Below are positions 1 to 5,915 of a stretch of 15,966 nt of DNA, in pieces. How positions within the stretch are numbered: position 1 is the first letter of the stretch; each line of letters opens with the position of its first letter. Made by a program: the position numbers and the translations under genes. The DNA is from JAACPR01 sp964598245 (GTDB lineage: Bacteria > Patescibacteriota > Minisyncoccia > Phycocordibacterales > JAACPR01), in assembly GCA_964598245.1 (NCBI GenBank), contig CAZRAX010000010.1:1-15966 (forward strand), read 5' to 3'. The notes under the pieces are model-generated. The model had not been told where the DNA came from and ran no database searches. It saw only the letters and a list, made by a program, of their open reading frames with translations.

Positions 1-2
1 AA

Positions 3-920
3 TTAGTTAAAAACAATCAAGTAAAATTAGACAGAGTTGAAGAAAAATTAATATCTATGTCTAATGGATGTATTTGCTGTACTCTTCGTGAAGATCTGCT
101 AACTGAAATATCTAAATTAGCACATGAAGGAAATTTTGATGCAATCTTGATAGAGTCAAGTGGTATTTCTGAACCTCTCCCGATTGCTGAAACCTTCACT
201 TTTGAAGATGAAACAGGAAGCAAGCTAATGGATGTTGCTCGTCTTGATACAACAGTAACAGTTGTTGATACAAAAAACTTCCTAAAGAATTTTGAAACTG
301 ATAAAACTCTTTCTGATGAAAACATGGGTGTAACAGAAGATGATGAAAGAAATATTGTTGATCTCTTAACTGATCAAATTGAATTTGCTGATGTTATTTT
401 GCTTTCAAAAGTAGATATAACTCCTAAAGAAGAAACAGAAAAAGTAAAAAGTATTATCAAAAAGTTTAATCCAGGTGCTAAAATCTATGAAGTCAAAAAT
501 GGTAAAATTGATTTAGACAAGATAGTTAATACTAATTTGTTTAATTTTGAGAAAGCTGTTACAAATGCTGGTTGGTTAAAAGAGGTCCGCGGGGAACATG
601 TTCCAGAGACAGAGGAATACGGAATTTCAAGTTTTGTTTTTAAAGCAGGTCGCCCTTTCGCTCATAGTAAACTTTTAAATATTCTTAATAACAATAAATT
701 AATAGGAGTGATACGTTCCAAAGGTTTTGCTTGGACAGATCAAAAAGAAGATATGGCGATAATGTGGAGTCATGCTGGCAATATAATTAATTTGGATCCT
801 TATGGTTATTGGCAAAAGAAAAAAGACGGTTCATTTAACGCAGAACAAAAAATTGTTTTTATAGGAGTTGAAATGAATAAAGAAAAAATTTTGGAAGAAT
901 TAAATAACGCTTTAATTTAA
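3..920 (+). CDS. COG0523/CobW-family metal-chaperone GTPase, 5'-truncated by the window edge
   Basis: The reading frame is open from base 3, so the ATG at 57 is internal and about 305 residues are visible. The missing N-terminus should carry the Walker A loop. Visible in order: the family CxCC metal-binding motif NGCICCTLRE (Cys 23, 25, 26 of the visible part), a Walker B/switch segment ending ESSGISEP (51-58), an SKVD guanine-specificity motif (135-138), and a CobW C-terminal domain over roughly the last 110 residues with GFAWTDQ and a late W-x-HAG segment. The family consists of GTPases that insert or traffic metals such as zinc, cobalt or nickel. The C-terminal style resembles the zinc-deprivation ZigA/YciC branch, but the metal cannot be read from sequence. 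Its TAA overlaps the ATG of the next gene by one base, so the two are probably translationally coupled. Confidence 0.9.
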   Translation, partial: LVKNNQVKLDRVEEKLISMSNGCICCTLREDLLTEISKLAHEGNFDAILIESSGISEPLPIAETFTFEDETGSKLMDVARLDTTVTVVDTKNFLKNFETDKTLSDENMGVTEDDERNIVDLLTDQIEFADVILLSKVDITPKEETEKVKSIIKKFNPGAKIYEVKNGKIDLDKIVNTNLFNFEKAVTNAGWLKEVRGEHVPETEEYGISSFVFKAGRPFAHSKLLNILNNNKLIGVIRSKGFAWTDQKEDMAIMWSHAGNIINLDPYGYWQKKKDGSFNAEQKIVFIGVEMNKEKILEELNNALI

Positions 921-1744
921 TGAGAATAGCATTTGTTGGAAAAGGTGGGAGCGGAAAGTCATCAATATCTTGGTTGTTATCGAGATATTTCTCTGCTGAT
1001 AAAAAAGTCTTAGCAATTGATGCTGATTACAACATGGATTTGATGCATAATCTCGGTATTGAAGAGAAAGATATCACTTTCCTTAAAAATTCTGAGAAAG
1101 ATATCTATGACGTTTTCAATCTTTCAATTGATGAAAACGCTTTTAAAATCACAGACAATTTCAAAGAAGAAGTTTTCAGTATCAATCCCGATGATAAATT
1201 TACACAAAAATATTGTAAAAATATAAATGATAATTTAAAACTAATGGTTTTGGGTGATCATGATCAAGAAACTATGTATAGCGGTAGATGTAGTCATGCA
1301 TATGCTAAATCAATAAAGTTTTATTTACCTTATCTAAAAACAAAAGAGGATGAAATCGTTTTAGTTGATTCTGTTGCAGGAACTGACATGGTAAATTATG
1401 GTTTGTATCTTGGTGTTGATGCTATTTTTTGTGTTGTAGAAGATACAAAAAATAGTGTTGCGGTTATGAATAGCGCAAAGAAAATTGCGGAAGAATACCA
1501 AATTCCTTTTTATACAGTATTGAATAAATTTACTGAAAAAGAGTGTAAATATATTGATGAAGAAGATTTAATTACAAAATTTTATTTTGATCCAGCTTTT
1601 GCTGATTATGAATTTGAAGAAATATCAGAGAAAAATTTGTTAGCATATAAAGAATTTGAGTCATTTATTGATGGTAAAAAATCAGAAAATAATATTCATA
1701 GATTAGAAAGTTGGAAAGAAAAAAACAAAAAATATATTTTATAG
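920..1744 (+). CDS. CooC/MinD-like (SIMIBI) P-loop ATPase, putative metal-centre maturation factor
   Basis: A 274-residue soluble ATPase. The N-terminus has the deviant Walker A loop GKGGSGKSS (7-15) with the signature lysine K8, then LAIDADYN (31-38), and a switch-II-like VDSVAGTDM (149-157). These fit the MinD/ParA/NifH/CooC superfamily. The family includes CooC, which inserts nickel into CO dehydrogenase as a dimer held by a Cys-x-Cys zinc site. Here the nearest equivalent is C124-S-H126, so the dimer metal site, if present, is altered. It starts inside the stop of the CobW-type GTPase (TAATG). I infer that the two proteins act in one metal-delivery pathway. No CO dehydrogenase, hydrogenase or urease gene is in the window, so the client is unknown. 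A MinD-like role in positioning is less likely because no C-terminal amphipathic helix stands out. Confidence 0.8.
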   Translation: MRIAFVGKGGSGKSSISWLLSRYFSADKKVLAIDADYNMDLMHNLGIEEKDITFLKNSEKDIYDVFNLSIDENAFKITDNFKEEVFSINPDDKFTQKYCKNINDNLKLMVLGDHDQETMYSGRCSHAYAKSIKFYLPYLKTKEDEIVLVDSVAGTDMVNYGLYLGVDAIFCVVEDTKNSVAVMNSAKKIAEEYQIPFYTVLNKFTEKECKYIDEEDLITKFYFDPAFADYEFEEISEKNLLAYKEFESFIDGKKSENNIHRLESWKEKNKKYIL

Positions 1745-1764
1745 CACCTGCTTTTGGTGTTCAA

Positions 1765-1799
1765 TAGTTTATTTCAAAATAAATACTTGAAATAAACTA
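1765..1799 (+). terminator. Hairpin after the ATPase gene, weak terminator
   Basis: TAGTTTATTTCA (1765-1776) pairs perfectly with TGAAATAAACTA (1788-1799) around an 11-nt loop, 20 bases after the ATPase stop. There is no T-run after the stem, so it is either a weak or Rho-type 3' end or an mRNA-stabilising hairpin. Confidence 0.4.
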
Positions 1800-1818
1800 C
1801 TGGCCACTAACTGAAATG

Positions 1819-1842
1819 ACTGCTTCTGGCCAGAGAAGTAGT
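1819..1842 (+). promoter_or_regulatory. Second hairpin in the leader of the next gene
   Basis: ACTGCTTCT (1819-1827) can pair with AGAAGTAGT (1834-1842) using one G-U pair, loop GGCCAG. An alternative fold pairs CTGGCCA (1800-1806) with TGGCCAG (1827-1833), so the two stems are mutually exclusive. The segment lies 19 bases before the AGGAG of the next gene and is followed by TTCTTTATAAA, which might serve as a -10 box. It could be the end of the upstream transcript or a regulated leader; the sequence does not decide. Confidence 0.3.
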
Positions 1843-1872
1843 TCTTTATAAAAACAAAAAAGGAGAAAACAG

Positions 1873-2652
1873 ATGTGCACGGTATGTAATTCAAAAAATA
1901 GTCTTTTGGCTGTTTGTGATCAGCTCGATAGCGTCGATCAATCAGATCTTGCTCTGAAATTCAGGGCTTTCGTAGATATTGTTCGTGGACGTATCTACAA
2001 CGAAGATAAGTCGACTAATTGTCAGATGAAGGCAAAAATGATAGATCTAGCTACTGCCTTTGCAAAAGGGTATTTACCAATATCACGAATTGATTTTGTC
2101 GATAAAATCAATTCGTTTGATTTGCCCCAAGATTCAACTCTGCCACTTCGTCAATCAATGCGGACTGCAATGATTGATTTATTTGATATCTATAGAAATC
2201 GTTTGCCTTGGGCGTTGTATGGGGGGTATATGTTCATGGTGACTCGACCAAATGTTCATGTCGCTGAAAAGCTTCCTGAACTGAAAGCGTTGTTACCAGA
2301 TGATCTTCCGTGGGAATGTGTGGACGCGGTGTGGCACGGATTTCCGCCTGCCACTGCATTGTATATGCACATTCTCTCTGTTATCAATAGACGAACCCGA
2401 ACGGTTCCTTTGCATGGGTGTGGCTGTAACCACTACCTTCCACCAATTGTGGAGCCAGACATTGAAAAAATGTTGGTGCTTTACCCGCAACCAGTAGATA
2501 TTATCGAAGAGACTGAGGTTCCATTGTCTCATTCTTTGAATGCGATTGAGACATTGGTTCAGGAAACATTTGTGTTGTTTGGTGATACTACAAAATCAAT
2601 CAAACATCATGTCGTTAAGGCTCCTAAGATTGAAACCTTGGTTCAGGTTTGA
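1873..2652 (+). CDS. Unrecognised 259-aa soluble protein with Cys/His clusters (orphan 1)
   Basis: I do not recognise the family. The start is well fixed: AGGAG at 1861-1865 lies 7 nt before the ATG, one of only three clear Shine-Dalgarno sites in the window. There is no signal peptide and no convincing membrane helix. The N-terminus carries C2-x-x-C5 and a later segment reads HGCGCNH (181-187), a symmetrical set of possible metal ligands. The middle contains WHGFPPATALYM. Codons such as CCG, CGG, CTG and CGC are common, and some stretches reach about 45% GC, clearly above neighbouring genes. It ends in TGA, the only such stop here, and a strong terminator begins 8 bases later. It forms a composition island with the next two genes and may be recently acquired. 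Function unknown. Confidence 0.75.
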   Translation: MCTVCNSKNSLLAVCDQLDSVDQSDLALKFRAFVDIVRGRIYNEDKSTNCQMKAKMIDLATAFAKGYLPISRIDFVDKINSFDLPQDSTLPLRQSMRTAMIDLFDIYRNRLPWALYGGYMFMVTRPNVHVAEKLPELKALLPDDLPWECVDAVWHGFPPATALYMHILSVINRRTRTVPLHGCGCNHYLPPIVEPDIEKMLVLYPQPVDIIEETEVPLSHSLNAIETLVQETFVLFGDTTKSIKHHVVKAPKIETLVQV

Positions 2653-2660
2653 ATATCGAG

Positions 2661-2707
2661 ACCCCTGATTTGTTAGTGATCTATCACTTACATATCAGGG
2701 GTTTTTT
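2661..2707 (+). terminator. Intrinsic terminator of orphan 1
   Basis: ACCCCTGAT (2661-2669) pairs with ATCAGGGGT (2694-2702), followed by six T (2702-2707). A second stem AGTGAT (2675-2680)/ATCACT (2683-2688) stacks inside the loop. It sits just past the TGA, which supports that TGA as a true stop. Confidence 0.88.
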
Positions 2708-2739
2708 AAAAAAAAGAGGTCGATTTTTATCGACCTCTT
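2705..2739 (-). terminator. Intrinsic terminator of orphan 2 (minus strand)
   Basis: Read on the minus strand, AAGAGGTCGAT pairs with ATCGACCTCTT (plus 2729-2739 and 2714-2724) around a 4-nt loop, and a run of T follows (the A-run at plus 2708-2715). It begins next to the minus gene's stop codon. Together with the plus-strand terminator it forms a compact face-to-face pair. Confidence 0.85.
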
Positions 2740-2740
2740 G

Positions 2741-3445
2741 CTACCAATTGTACGGTTTGAAATATCCTGTCGCAGAACTTGTGGTTTGATTCCAGTTAGT
2801 CCCCCCATTTATATAGTCGAAAATGAGTGTCCCATCATCGTCGACAAAGAATATGGGAAAAGAATCAAAATTATAGTTAGCATTTGGACTAAATTCATCA
2901 CCCACGCAACAAATAAATAATTCCTTTGGTGATTTCAATAATTCTTCATGGGTTAAGAGAATTATCGCAACCAAAAAAGAACTTAGACCAAAACGAGACC
3001 CGCGCATTCGTCTTTTGATAGATGCTGGTGTGTGCCCAGCATATCTTTTCCCCATTTGAGCTGGGTAAACGAAAACGGGGGATTCATTTTGTTCTTGAGA
3101 AATCATTTCGACCATTGATTCTACTTGAACACCAAACCGTAAATGCTTGGGGCTCATCTTGTCTTTAATTTCATTTCGAAATGATCTTCCTTGTTCTTGT
3201 AGTGCGGTAAAGATTATTTCCATTGCTTCGTCGTATCTTTCGGAAAGTAATGAAAACTCAAAGCCAACAAAATTAGCTTCAAAATCTTTTGGGAGTTCTT
3301 CGCACACGAATTCTCTTTTTATTTTGAATTCTTGTAGAATATCAAAATATTTGCGAAGGATTTGAAATTGTTCCTGAACCGTTTTTGGTTTTAATATGTA
3401 CTGTCTTTCTCTTTCTGGATTTGCTCGGTATTTTTGGTATTTCAT
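2741..3445 (-). CDS. Unrecognised 234-aa soluble protein (orphan 2)
   Basis: I do not recognise the family. The start is fixed by AAGGAG on the minus strand (plus 3454-3459), 8 nt before the ATG. The N-terminal half is charged and helical-looking (KTVQEQFQILRKYFDILQEF). A basic patch follows (SIKRRMRGSRFG), then one moderately hydrophobic stretch (FLVAIILL), too short for a confident membrane helix. The C-terminus is rich in Asp, Asn and aromatic residues (FFVDDDGTLIFDYINGG) and ends FKPYNW. No signal peptide. It is transcribed opposite to both neighbours, has its own terminator, and shares their Shine-Dalgarno use and higher GC. A minus-strand TATGAT (plus 3469-3474) is a possible -10 box. 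Function unknown. Confidence 0.72.
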   Translation of the reverse strand: MKYQKYRANPERERQYILKPKTVQEQFQILRKYFDILQEFKIKREFVCEELPKDFEANFVGFEFSLLSERYDEAMEIIFTALQEQGRSFRNEIKDKMSPKHLRFGVQVESMVEMISQEQNESPVFVYPAQMGKRYAGHTPASIKRRMRGSRFGLSSFLVAIILLTHEELLKSPKELFICCVGDEFSPNANYNFDSFPIFFVDDDGTLIFDYINGGTNWNQTTSSATGYFKPYNW

Positions 3446-3504
3446 TTTTGAATCTCCTTCTCAATTACATCATAGTTTAAATAAAATGCAAACAAAAGTG
3501 AAAA

Positions 3505-3533
3505 TTGACATTTACTAACTTGTAAAGTATAAA
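3505..3533 (+). promoter_or_regulatory. Sigma70-type promoter of orphan 3
   Basis: TTGACA (3505-3510), a 17-bp spacer, and TATAAA (3528-3533). Transcription should begin near 3540, giving a leader of about 28 nt that contains the AAGGA site at 3558-3562. Confidence 0.8.
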
Positions 3534-3567
3534 TCAAGTAGATGAACAAAAAACAAAAAGGAAAATA

Positions 3568-4107
3568 ATGACAAAAAAAGAAATTGAAAGCTTACCAAAC
3601 TTTAAAGCTCCAGTTGTTTGTTACCAAACAATCTCGGAAATTTTTAAAGAAGTTGATGACCGTTTGGGAGTTGGCTTTATCAAACAGGAACTGCGTCGTC
3701 TTATTAAAAATTCTTTAAGAGATGACTTTTTCTGTGACTTCGGAGGGTTCGAAGGTCATTTTTACATCATTGATCCAAGGAAAATTGATGGTGTCAGAGA
3801 AAATGAAACAATATATACATTTTCTCAAAAAATCAGGGCAAATACTGGATTAATGTTTGCAACCGCAAGTTCAATTTGGACTATTTGCTTGAATTTTCAG
3901 CCGAATCTTTTTCAGAGGAAAACGATGGTTACAAAATTTATTCAAATAAAGGGCCCTCATAAAAGTTGGGTTCATTCTATTTTTGAAATAGGAGTTGACC
4001 CAACGAGCGGTAGACCGATTCTGTCTTTTGTTGGCTACAACCCAACAGATAGGATTAGAATGGATGTTGATTATTTATTTATGAAAAATTTTCAAATATC
4101 CAGCTAA
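3568..4107 (+). CDS. Unrecognised 179-aa soluble protein (orphan 3)
   Basis: I do not recognise the family. AAGGA (3558-3562) lies 5 nt before the ATG, and a consensus-like promoter lies 35 bases further up, so start and expression are well supported. No signal peptide or membrane helix is seen. The N-terminal third is charged (VDDRLGVGFIKQELRRLIKN), the middle has an aromatic/glycine segment DFGGFEGHFYIIDP (75-88), and the end is hydrophilic. The leader AACAAAAAGGAAAA closely resembles that of orphan 1 (AACAAAAAAGGAGAAAA), suggesting a shared origin or shared expression design. It ends at a strong terminator. Composition is less AT-rich than the genes to its right. Function unknown. Confidence 0.75.
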   Translation: MTKKEIESLPNFKAPVVCYQTISEIFKEVDDRLGVGFIKQELRRLIKNSLRDDFFCDFGGFEGHFYIIDPRKIDGVRENETIYTFSQKIRANTGLMFATASSIWTICLNFQPNLFQRKTMVTKFIQIKGPHKSWVHSIFEIGVDPTSGRPILSFVGYNPTDRIRMDVDYLFMKNFQISS

Positions 4108-4133
4108 TAGGTCAAACCAATTTCTTAATTTTC

Positions 4134-4163
4134 AAAACTTCGCATTCATTTGCGAAGTTTTTT
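4134..4163 (+). terminator. Intrinsic terminator of orphan 3
   Basis: AAAACTTCGCA (4134-4144) pairs with TGCGAAGTTTT (4151-4161) around a 6-nt loop, ending in a run of T (4158-4163). The flanking A-run makes it usable in both directions. It abuts the promoter of the next gene directly. Confidence 0.88.
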
Positions 4164-4171
4164 GTTATAAT
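4163..4171 (+). promoter_or_regulatory. Extended -10 promoter, predicted leaderless start at 4178
   Basis: TGTTATAAT is a perfect extended -10 (TGnTATAAT) ending 6 nt before the ATG at 4178. No good -35 box is seen, as is normal for extended -10 promoters. Transcription is expected to begin at or within a base or two of the start codon. Confidence 0.65.
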
Positions 4172-4177
4172 TAAATT

Positions 4178-5194
4178 ATGAACAAAAATGGTTTTTCAAC
4201 TTTAATATTTGCTGTACTAGTTTCAGTTATTTTTTTAACTATATTTTTATTTTATATTTTAAAGAGTAACCAATCTACTAATCAGAATATTCCTAAACCA
4301 AAAACTACTGATGAACAAATTAAAAATAAAATTTTAGAAGAAATGGGCAATACAAATTTTGTTATTAGTCATATTTCACCAAGTTATGCTCGAGGAAAAA
4401 TTTCAGATACAAGTGGAGAAAAAGATATTTTTTTGGTAGAGAGTAATGGTAATTGGAATATAGTTGAAATAACAGATGATTTTCTTTCTTGTGAGAGGGG
4501 AGAGAGACTAGGATTTCCACCAAGCATTATTTCTGACTGTTTATTAGAGTATCCAAAATCTGAAAATATAGAAGAGGTTTTAGAAAAAGAAAAAGAAGAA
4601 TTAATTTTAGCTGAAAAGATTCAAATAAAAGGAAATATTCTTTTCAGTAATAATCCTGATGAATATTATTTTGAAATAATTTCTGATGATAATAACTCTG
4701 TTGAAATTATTTATAATTTAGAAAATGGCAACCCTATTGTTGATCAAAATATTTCAAATGGAGATTATGTTGTGATTGATGTCATTGTTGATGAAAATGA
4801 TGACGGAGATTTAATTTTTAACTTAGATCCTAATGAACCAATAGATATAATAGTAGAGGAATTAGATCCTGATAACCCAACAGATAATTCTATAAACAAC
4901 CCAACAGATAATCCCACAGAAAACCCCGCTGATAACTCTACAGACAACACAGACAACTCTGATGATAATTCAAATGGTTCTTTCGACCAAGAAATAAATA
5001 ATGATTCAGCCGGTAATAATTTTAGTGATGAAAATAATGATGTTTCAGAAAATAATTTAAATAATGACCCTAGTGGTAATTTAGATGATGATTTTTTCAT
5101 CTATGACGGAGATGATCCTGAATCTAGTTACTATCAATACCTTTTGGATATTGATAATAGTAATCAAAATATTAAAATTTTGAGTGATTTTTAG
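4178..5194 (+). CDS. Membrane-anchored Asp/Asn-rich exported protein with pilin-like N-terminus
   Basis: 338 residues. The N-terminus, NGFSTLIFAV followed by a hydrophobic run to about residue 28, resembles a type IV prepilin (Gly-Phe cleavage site), but the usual Glu at mature position 5 is Ile. A plain signal anchor is equally possible. Residues 60-125 form a small domain with NWNIVE and two cysteines (C105, C121; FPPSIISDC); I have the impression of similar domains in uncharacterised exported proteins of Candidate Phyla bacteria, not checked. Residues 148-215 could be a small beta-barrel. Residues 233-260 are an eight-residue repeat (NPTDNSIN, NPTDNPTE, NPADNSTD, then a partial copy) leading into an acidic low-complexity tail that may bind calcium or act as a surface spacer. 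The 3' end overlaps the convergent kinase gene by 23 bp. Confidence 0.8.
   Translation: MNKNGFSTLIFAVLVSVIFLTIFLFYILKSNQSTNQNIPKPKTTDEQIKNKILEEMGNTNFVISHISPSYARGKISDTSGEKDIFLVESNGNWNIVEITDDFLSCERGERLGFPPSIISDCLLEYPKSENIEEVLEKEKEELILAEKIQIKGNILFSNNPDEYYFEIISDDNNSVEIIYNLENGNPIVDQNISNGDYVVIDVIVDENDDGDLIFNLDPNEPIDIIVEELDPDNPTDNSINNPTDNPTENPADNSTDNTDNSDDNSNGSFDQEINNDSAGNNFSDENNDVSENNLNNDPSGNLDDDFFIYDGDDPESSYYQYLLDIDNSNQNIKILSDF
4874..4960 (+). repeat. 24-bp coding tandem repeat (NPTDNxxx octapeptide)
   Basis: AACCCAACAGATAAT occurs at 4874-4888 and again at 4898-4912, exactly 24 bp apart. A third, diverged unit and a shortened fourth follow in frame. Such a repeat may vary in copy number by slippage without breaking the frame. 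Confidence 0.65.
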
Positions 5195-5915
5195 TTAGTT
5201 TAATATTGAAAGTCGTTCCTCTTTGAGGTTTGCTAGAAACTTTAATCTCTCCTGAACAATCTTCCAAGATAATTTTTTTAGTTGTTTTTAATCCAATTCC
5301 AAAATTATTTTCTTTGGTACTATATCTTTCATCAAATATTTTAGATAAATTCTTTTTTTCTATACCGCAACCGTTGTCAATAAAATTAAACTTTATATAT
5401 CCATTTTCTTCTTTTACATTGATAATAATGTTTCTTTTTCTAGAGTCATTAATTTTTTCATAAGAATCAATTGAATTTGATAAAATATTAATAATAATTT
5501 GATAAAATTTCATTTTATTAATTCTTAAATAAATTCTAGAATTAGAGATCAAAATAATTGAAACATTTTGATTTTTTGCCTTATAATAAATCAAAGACAT
5601 TATTTCTCTAATAGTTTTAGTAACTTCAATTGTTTGTTTTTTATTGGGAGAAAACAAATCTTCTTGAACTAACTTGATAAAATTCCTAATTTTTTGACTT
5701 GACTCAATAATATTATCAATCTGGTAATCAATTTCTTTGGTTTGAAATGCTTTTTGATTAAGAGCTTCTAAATATAAAACAAAACCAGTTATTGGATTTA
5801 AAATATCATGAAATAATTGATAAGAAATTTTACCAATCTCAGCATATTTTTCTAATTCATTTTGTTTTGAAAAAAACTCCATTGGAATGGAGTTTTTAAA
5901 AGTCGTCTTTTTCAT
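5172..5915 (-). CDS. Soluble sensor histidine kinase
   Basis: 247 residues with a complete kinase core: H-box FHDILNPITG with phospho-acceptor H36, N-box with N143 and N147 (NILSN), G1 box DNGCGI (180-185), F/G2 region FGIGL (205-209) and a C-terminal GTTFNIKL. There is no membrane helix and no recognisable sensory domain before the H-box, only about 30 residues, so it must sense a cytosolic cue or be controlled by a partner. It overlaps the response-regulator gene by 20 bp if it starts at 5915. The alternative start at M12 (5882) leaves a short gap and matches a hairpin exactly over that ATG. I kept the longer form but the start is uncertain. The gene ends inside the 3' end of the opposing gene. 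Confidence 0.88.
   Translation of the reverse strand: MKKTTFKNSIPMEFFSKQNELEKYAEIGKISYQLFHDILNPITGFVLYLEALNQKAFQTKEIDYQIDNIIESSQKIRNFIKLVQEDLFSPNKKQTIEVTKTIREIMSLIYYKAKNQNVSIILISNSRIYLRINKMKFYQIIINILSNSIDSYEKINDSRKRNIIINVKEENGYIKFNFIDNGCGIEKKNLSKIFDERYSTKENNFGIGLKTTKKIILEDCSGEIKVSSKPQRGTTFNIKLTKNHSKF
5866..5897 (-). terminator. Terminator-like hairpin at the regulator/kinase junction
   Basis: On the minus strand AAAAACTCCATT pairs with AATGGAGTTTTT (plus 5886-5897 and 5872-5883) with CC at the apex, and the T-run extends to seven. The stem covers the regulator's stop and the ATG at 5882. It has the form of an intrinsic terminator or attenuator located within the two-gene transcript. Confidence 0.55.

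Noticed and set aside
17..325. Minus-strand reading frame of 102 codons inside the GTPase gene
   Set aside because: It lies fully antisense to a well-supported conserved coding region and has serine-rich, non-protein-like composition.
2650..2676. TGA of the first orphan gene read as a sense codon (Gracilibacteria-type code)
   Set aside because: No other gene needs TGA as sense, and an intrinsic terminator begins 8 bases after it, so it is a normal stop.
1745..4163. Toxin-antitoxin or restriction system in the orphan trio
   Set aside because: The genes are on alternating strands with separate terminators and show no nuclease, methyltransferase or antitoxin motifs that I can see.
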